Below, in pieces: positions 59,921-64,000 of a stretch of 64,000 bases of DNA. The stretch lies in the NCBI GenBank assembly GCA_945893145.1, contig CAMDDZ010000006.1, positions 1-64,000 of the forward strand, given 5' to 3'. The number at the start of each line of letters is the position of its first letter. The first letter of the stretch is position 1. This stretch comes from Rhodoplanes serenus (GTDB lineage Bacteria > Pseudomonadota > Alphaproteobacteria > Rhizobiales > Xanthobacteraceae). A model generated the notes under the pieces. That model made no database searches and was not told where the DNA came from. It saw only the letters and a program-made list of their open reading frames with translations. A program made the translations under genes and the position numbers.

Positions 59921-60541
59921 TCAAGCGTGACCGACTTCGCTGGAGAGCATGCCGGGGGTCACGCCGATCTTTTTCAGCGCACGATTGTACTTCAATTCGA
60001 TTTCGGTACCGAAGATCAATTCGGCATCGGCGGTACAATGCAGCCAGCCATTGTGCTGCATCTCGTTCTCGAGCTGGCCCGGCGCCCAGCCCGCATAGCC
60101 GAGCGCAAGCAACGCGCTCGCCGGGCCCTTGCCACGGGCGATCGCCTTGAGGATGTCGAGCGTCGCGGTCAGGCAGATGCCTTCGTCGATCGGCAGCGTC
60201 GAGTTCTCGATGAAGAAATCGGCCGAATGCAGCACGAAGCCACGCTCGGTCTCGACCGGCCCGCCTTTGAGCACTTTGACCACGTCCGCGCGCGCCGGCA
60301 GCCGGATCGCGTCGGCGGCGGGGATCACGTCGAGCTTCACCAGCAAATCCGAAAATGTAATATGCGCGGCCGCCTGGTTGACCACGATGCCCATCGCGCC
60401 TTCCGACGAATGGGCACACACGTAGATCACGCTGTGCGCGAAGCGCTCATCCTGCATGGTGGGCGTCGCGATCAGCATCTGGCCATCGAGATAGCCGCGG
60501 TCGCGAGGGGTCTTTTCCAATGCCTTGCGTGTCATTCGCAT
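59921..60541 (-). CDS. YqgE/AlgH-family protein (DUF179)
   Basis: The 206-residue protein matches DUF179: [56 protein letters not shown] and [20 protein letters not shown]. AlgH/YqgE proteins are widespread and of unsettled function; some are linked to alginate regulation. The start is MRM at 60541, with an alternative at 60535. The gene is upstream of and co-directional with the ModA-like gene. Confidence 0.93.
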   Translation of the reverse strand: MRMTRKALEKTPRDRGYLDGQMLIATPTMQDERFAHSVIYVCAHSSEGAMGIVVNQAAAHITFSDLLVKLDVIPAADAIRLPARADVVKVLKGGPVETERGFVLHSADFFIENSTLPIDEGICLTATLDILKAIARGKGPASALLALGYAGWAPGQLENEMQHNGWLHCTADAELIFGTEIELKYNRALKKIGVTPGMLSSEVGHA

Positions 60542-60652
60542 GCTGTAAGGCTACCCCATCCTGTCGCCTTGTAAAACAAAACTTGGGTCCGGCCATCACG
60601 TTCACGACGAATTCAATGGCGTGCTGGGTCTGCCTCAATTAGATCAACGGTC

Positions 60653-61516
60653 ATGCTGATCGACATCCGCCGCGCCTATGTTTTGCCGTTATTTGCCGCA
60701 GTTTGCCTTTTCGGTGTCACGTCCGCGCCTGCCTTCGCGGCGGAGTCATCGCCGTGGGACAACGATCTGCGTTCCGCAGCGCGATTGATTGCCGCACGCA
60801 CGGTCGGCGAATCAGGCAGCCGCGTTGTGCGCGCCGGCATCGAGATCAAATTGCAGCCGGGCTGGAAAACCTATTGGCGGTATCCGGGTGATTCCGGCGT
60901 GCCGCCGGTGTTCGATTTCTCCGCGTCCGAAAATGTTGCGGATGTGACCGTTCTGTTTCCGGCACCGAAGCGTTTTCCCGACGGCGCGGGCGGCAACTCC
61001 ATCGGTTACATGGGCGAGATCATCCTGCCGCTGCGCATCGTGCCGCGCGACGCCAGCAAGCCGGTGACGCTTCGCCTCAAACTCGAATACGCGGTGTGTG
61101 AGAAATCTTGCATCCCGGCCAAAGCCAAGGCCGAACTCATCGTGAGTGGCGAGGCGACCGCGAACGAACCGGCGCTCGGCTCGGCCGAGGCGCATGTGCC
61201 GAAGGCCGGCAAGGTCGGCGATGGCCGGCCGCTATCGATTACGGTGGTGCGCCGCGAGAATGGGCCCGGCAAGCCGCGGATTGTGGTCGATGTCGCAGCC
61301 GCGGCCGGCACCGCGATCGATCTGTTTGCCGAAGGCCCGACGCCGGATTGGGCGCTGCCGTTGCCTGAGCCGATGGCGGGCGCCCCGGCCGGAATGCAGC
61401 GCTTTGCCTTCGAGCTCGACGGCATGCCGCCCGGCGTCAACCCGAACGGGGCGACGCTGCGGCTCACCGCGACGATCGGCTCCGAGGCCGTCGAAGCGTT
61501 CTATCGTCTCGACTGA
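60653..61516 (+). CDS. DsbD-alpha/ScsB-N-like periplasmic protein
   Basis: The 287-residue protein has a signal peptide (LPLFAAVCLFGVTSAPAFAA) and a domain of the DsbD N-terminal type: LQPGWKTYWRYPGDSGVPPV, GYMGEIILPLRIVPRDA and the Cys pair in YAVCEKSCIPAKA. Full DsbD or ScsB proteins continue with membrane and thioredoxin domains, absent here, so it is a stand-alone domain that may take electrons from a separate partner. It is divergent from yqgE with 111 bases between starts. Confidence 0.85.
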   Translation: MLIDIRRAYVLPLFAAVCLFGVTSAPAFAAESSPWDNDLRSAARLIAARTVGESGSRVVRAGIEIKLQPGWKTYWRYPGDSGVPPVFDFSASENVADVTVLFPAPKRFPDGAGGNSIGYMGEIILPLRIVPRDASKPVTLRLKLEYAVCEKSCIPAKAKAELIVSGEATANEPALGSAEAHVPKAGKVGDGRPLSITVVRRENGPGKPRIVVDVAAAAGTAIDLFAEGPTPDWALPLPEPMAGAPAGMQRFAFELDGMPPGVNPNGATLRLTATIGSEAVEAFYRLD

Positions 61517-61540
61517 TCGGCCTACGCGGGCTCAACCCGT

Positions 61541-61576
61541 TCCGAAAACCCGGTTTCCCTTTGCGGGCTCATGCTC
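61541..61576. repeat. Decayed partial copy of the palindromic repeat
   Basis: TCCGAAAACCCGGTTTCCCT is followed by GCGGGCTCATGCTC. It keeps the right half and core of the 49-bp element but not its left arm. It lies between the DsbD-like and peroxiredoxin genes. Confidence 0.6.
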
Positions 61577-61631
61577 TAACGTGTCCGCCGAGAAAACAGT
61601 TCAACCATAACCCTGTGAGAGGATTGAGATC

Positions 61632-62114
61632 ATGGCTATCAAGGTCGGCGACCGCATCCCCAATGCGACATTCACCACGATGACCGCGGACGGGCCGAAG
61701 CCGAAGACGACGGACGAAATTTTCAAAGGCAAAAAGATCGTGCTGTTTGCGGTGCCGGGCGCTTTCACGCCGACCTGTAGCAACAATCATCTGCCGGGCT
61801 TCGTGAAGAACCTCGCCGCCATCAAGGCCAAGGGTATCGACGCGGTCGCCGTAACCGGCGTCAACGATGTGTTCGTGATGAACGCCTGGAAGAAGGCCTC
61901 TAACGGGGAAGGGATCGAGTTCCTTGCTGACGGTTCCGCTGCCTGGGCGAAGGCGATCGAGTTGGACACCGACCTGACCGCGCGCGGGCTCGGCGTGCGC
62001 TCGCAGCGCTACGCGATGGTGGTGGACGATGGCGTGGTGAAGACGCTGAACGTCGAGGATGCGCCCGGCAAGGCTGACGTTTCCGGCGCCGATAATCTGC
62101 TCAAGAGCCTTTAA
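61632..62114 (+). CDS. Peroxiredoxin (Prx5-type)
   Basis: The 160-residue enzyme is an atypical 2-Cys or 1-Cys peroxiredoxin of the Prx5 group: VLFAVPGAFTPTCSNNHLPG carries the peroxidatic Cys in the P-x-x-x-T-x-x-C motif, and the second part has AVTGVNDVFVMNAWKK, LADGSAAWAKAIELDTDLT and SQRYAMVVDDGVV. No clear resolving Cys is visible downstream, so it probably works as a 1-Cys enzyme with glutathione or glutaredoxin. It breaks down peroxides in the cytoplasm. Confidence 0.93.
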   Translation: MAIKVGDRIPNATFTTMTADGPKPKTTDEIFKGKKIVLFAVPGAFTPTCSNNHLPGFVKNLAAIKAKGIDAVAVTGVNDVFVMNAWKKASNGEGIEFLADGSAAWAKAIELDTDLTARGLGVRSQRYAMVVDDGVVKTLNVEDAPGKADVSGADNLLKSL

Positions 62115-62134
62115 GTTCCAAGCTTGAACTTTGA

Positions 62135-62167
62135 AACCCTCTCTCCGCATCGGCGGGGAGAGGGTTT
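62135..62167 (+). terminator. Terminator after the peroxiredoxin gene
   Basis: Arms ACCCTCTCTCCGC and GCGGGGAGAGGGT pair with one mismatch around ATCG and are followed by TTTTCATTTTT. It lies between the convergent peroxiredoxin and rnhA genes; the complement carries AAA and would not stop rnhA as well. Confidence 0.85.
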
Positions 62168-62623
62168 TCATTTTTGCGCGGCGCGGATGTCCTCGATCGC
62201 GGCGACGGCGAGCCGATCGGCGCGTTCGTTCAGCTCATGGCCGGCGTGGCCTTTGACCCAGCGCCAGTGCACCTCGTGCTGTTGCACCGCGGCTTCGAGC
62301 CGCCGCCACAGGTCGGCGTTCTTCACGGGCTTTTTGTCGGCGGTCTTCCAGCCGTTGCGCTTCCAGCCGTGAATCCATTTCGAAATGCCGTCTTGAACGT
62401 ATTTGCTGTCGGTGTGCAGCTCGACGGTGCATGGTTTTTTCAAAGCCTCCAGCGCCGAGATCGCGGCTATCAACTCCATGCGGTTGTTGGTGGTGTGCGC
62501 CTCGCCGCCCTTCAGCTCCTTCTCGTTGTCGCCGAAGGTCAGGATCGCGCCCCAGCCGCCCGGCCCGGGATTGCCCGAGCAGGCGCCGTCGGTGTGGATG
62601 ATGACATGCGGACCGGCGGTCAT
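62168..62623 (-). CDS. rnhA: Ribonuclease HI
   Basis: The 151-residue enzyme has the RNase HI fold with all four carboxylates in place: [43 protein letters not shown] and [12 protein letters not shown]. It removes RNA from RNA-DNA hybrids using two Mg ions. The basic handle is present ([18 protein letters not shown]). It ends the gene pair with the radical SAM gene, 12 bases away. Confidence 0.96.
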   Translation of the reverse strand: MTAGPHVIIHTDGACSGNPGPGGWGAILTFGDNEKELKGGEAHTTNNRMELIAAISALEALKKPCTVELHTDSKYVQDGISKWIHGWKRNGWKTADKKPVKNADLWRRLEAAVQQHEVHWRWVKGHAGHELNERADRLAVAAIEDIRAAQK

Positions 62624-62635
62624 GCGCGGAAAATA

Positions 62636-64000
62636 TTATTCCGCAGCGATCGCGTGGTGCGTCAGGCGATCGACCTTGCGCTGATGCGCGACGGCAGCCT
62701 TGCCACCGTCGGTCTTGGTGAGCAGATCGAGCGTCTCGTCGCCATCGTCGCCGACCGGCGTGAGCGCCTGATCCATGTAGTGCCGCTTCGCGGGATCGCG
62801 TGCGATGACAAACTTCCATGCCAATAGCGGGCCTATCGTACCCAACATGGCCACGTGTTTGGCCAGCGTCTCCCAGGCGAAACGCGGCCAAAACACCAGC
62901 GCGTTCTCGCGCGGCAGGCCCGGCCTGCGTTCGGACGGATGCTTGAGGCGTAGAATACCGCTTTGCAGCGGATGAACGTGTTCGATGCGGTCGGTCGTGG
63001 CGAACGTGAACAACAGCTTGACCAGGCTGCCCAAGGGGCCGCCAGTCGCCGCCGTGCGGCGCAGCAGCGTTCGCATGTGTTCCGGCGTGTAATAGAGCGA
63101 CCATGCCTCGTGATAGATCGCCTCCCAGTCCGCCATGCTCATGCGGCTGTGGGCCGTGCAGGCATGCTCGGTGTCGTATTTGTTGAGGTCGGAATCCATC
63201 GCGATCCCCTTGGTCCACAACGTTTGGTGGTCCTCGGAACCGGGGAGCGGTGTCAGGCAGAAAAATTCGAGAACGTCGAGCGGCAGCTCTTTTTGCACGA
63301 TCGCGATATCGCGCCGGATCGTTTCCGGCGTGTCGGCCGGAAATCCGAGGATATAGCCCGCGAGCGTCATGATGCCCTGGGTTTTCCAGGCCAGCAGCAT
63401 TTTGCGGTATTCGGTGATCTTGTTCTGGCGCTTCTTGGCGGCCGCGAGATTGTCCGGGTTGATATTCTCCAACCCGATGAACACGCGCGTGACGCCGGCG
63501 CGCTTCGCCTTCTCGATGAAGTTTGGAATCTTGTGGCAGAGCGTATCGACCTGGATCAACAGGCCGATCGGGATGCGATCCTTTTCGCGCAGTTCGATCA
63601 GGCGGTCGAAAATCGCCTCCCAATCCTTGTTGCGGGCAAAGTTGTCGTCGGTGATGAAGAATTTGTGGATGCCCTGCGCCCAGTTGAGACGCACGAGATG
63701 CTCGACGTCGTCCGGTGACCGGAAGCGCGATTTGCGGCCCTGCACGTTGATGATGGTGCAGAACGAACATTGGTAGGGACAGCCCCGACCGGCGTCGAAG
63801 CTTGCGCTCAGGCCCAGCGTACGCTCGACCAATCGTTTCGGCAGAAACGGGACCGGCGTACCCTGAATTCCCGGAAGGTCTTTCATGAAATTGTACACGG
63901 GGGCGAGCTGGCCCGCGGCGGCATCGCGCAACACGATTTCGAGCCGGCACTCAGCCTCGCCGGCGAACATGGCGATGCCCATGTCGCGGCACGCGTCGAG
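62636..64000 (-). CDS. B12-binding-type radical SAM protein, 5' end cut
   Basis: At least 454 residues are visible and the frame stays open through the window end with LDACRD before the ATG at 63982, so the true start lies outside. The radical SAM cluster motif is C-x3-C-x2-C in GRGCPYQCSFCTIINVQG. Further marks are FITDDNFARNKDWEAIFDRL, VFIGLENINPDNL, GYILGFPADTPE and LTPLPGSED. The upstream fragment (GIAMFAGEAE) matches the end of a cobalamin-binding domain. It forms a likely operon with rnhA. The substrate is unknown. Confidence 0.9.
   Translation of the reverse strand, partial: LDACRDMGIAMFAGEAECRLEIVLRDAAAGQLAPVYNFMKDLPGIQGTPVPFLPKRLVERTLGLSASFDAGRGCPYQCSFCTIINVQGRKSRFRSPDDVEHLVRLNWAQGIHKFFITDDNFARNKDWEAIFDRLIELREKDRIPIGLLIQVDTLCHKIPNFIEKAKRAGVTRVFIGLENINPDNLAAAKKRQNKITEYRKMLLAWKTQGIMTLAGYILGFPADTPETIRRDIAIVQKELPLDVLEFFCLTPLPGSEDHQTLWTKGIAMDSDLNKYDTEHACTAHSRMSMADWEAIYHEAWSLYYTPEHMRTLLRRTAATGGPLGSLVKLLFTFATTDRIEHVHPLQSGILRLKHPSERRPGLPRENALVFWPRFAWETLAKHVAMLGTIGPLLAWKFVIARDPAKRHYMDQALTPVGDDGDETLDLLTKTDGGKAAVAHQRKVDRLTHHAIAAE

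Noticed and set aside
62235-63950. 571-codon minus-strand frame across rnhA and the radical SAM gene
   Set aside because: It is out of frame with both conserved proteins, and its Arg-rich translation is typical of a shadow frame.

Overview
The window reads as chromosomal DNA of a GC-rich alphaproteobacterium, most likely a Hyphomicrobiales member near Bradyrhizobiaceae/Xanthobacteraceae (inference). The support is a set of lineage-typical genes: gapR (DUF2312), rcdA (DUF1465), a DUF1192 gene, a FYDLN-acid protein, the short aa3-type oxidase subunit IV beside a three-gene transhydrogenase, a long-form bL31, two YdcH/DUF465 genes, and dispersed short palindromic repeats of the kind scattered through these genomes. 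Many TctC/Bug-type solute-binding proteins also fit this group. I saw no rRNA, tRNA, CRISPR array, prophage or transposase.

Layout. 0-6 kb: a TPR protein, an ABM-fold monooxygenase, two Bug binding proteins, gapR, an HNH-like protein and a UbiD-type decarboxylase divergent from a Bug gene. 6-12 kb: cell-wall enzymes (DUF882/M15 and an L,D-transpeptidase), an NtrC-type response regulator and nikR. 12-19 kb: a dienelactone-hydrolase-like enzyme, a carboxymuconolactone-decarboxylase-like protein, an exported FmdE-like protein, M3 oligoendopeptidase, an ABC1/UbiB kinase-like protein, and two copies of an identical 49-bp palindromic element. 19-22.4 kb: oxidase subunit IV and pntAA-pntAB-pntB. 22.4-28.6 kb: SGNH and alpha/beta hydrolases, an aspartyl-hydroxylase-like oxygenase, a TPR lipoprotein, bS21 with a Gly-rich tail, and small coiled-coil proteins.

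28.6-34.6 kb is the most unusual part: five TctC/Bug binding-protein genes in direct tandem, with stops and starts overlapping or almost touching, followed by a sixth convergent one. No TctA/TctB membrane component is visible anywhere in the window. 34.6-37.7 kb holds a PadR-family regulator with a His-rich N-terminus, two identical palindromic operator-like sites before it, and a large exported protein built from about 15 repeats around a V-x-V-L-N core. 37.8-43.7 kb: an acyl-CoA synthetase, two TauE/SafE permeases, propionyl-CoA synthetase and a FYDLN protein. 43.7-49.1 kb: an alpha/beta hydrolase, a luciferase-like monooxygenase, DoxX, a TPR protein with a CadC-like N-terminal segment, and a MerR regulator.

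49.2-55.3 kb: an ABC exporter, rpmE, rcdA, DUF1192, a quinone oxidoreductase and a membrane-anchored GH3 protein. 55.5-64 kb: a DISM-PAS-GGDEF-EAL protein with a decayed GGDEF motif, a higBA toxin-antitoxin pair with its own palindrome, a ModA-like binding protein, YqgE, a DsbD-alpha-like protein, a peroxiredoxin, rnhA and a radical SAM protein cut by the window edge. Most of the window is housekeeping and catabolic; the best candidates for something new are the binding-protein array, the VLN-repeat protein, the PadR locus and the small duplicated WVVDDA protein.
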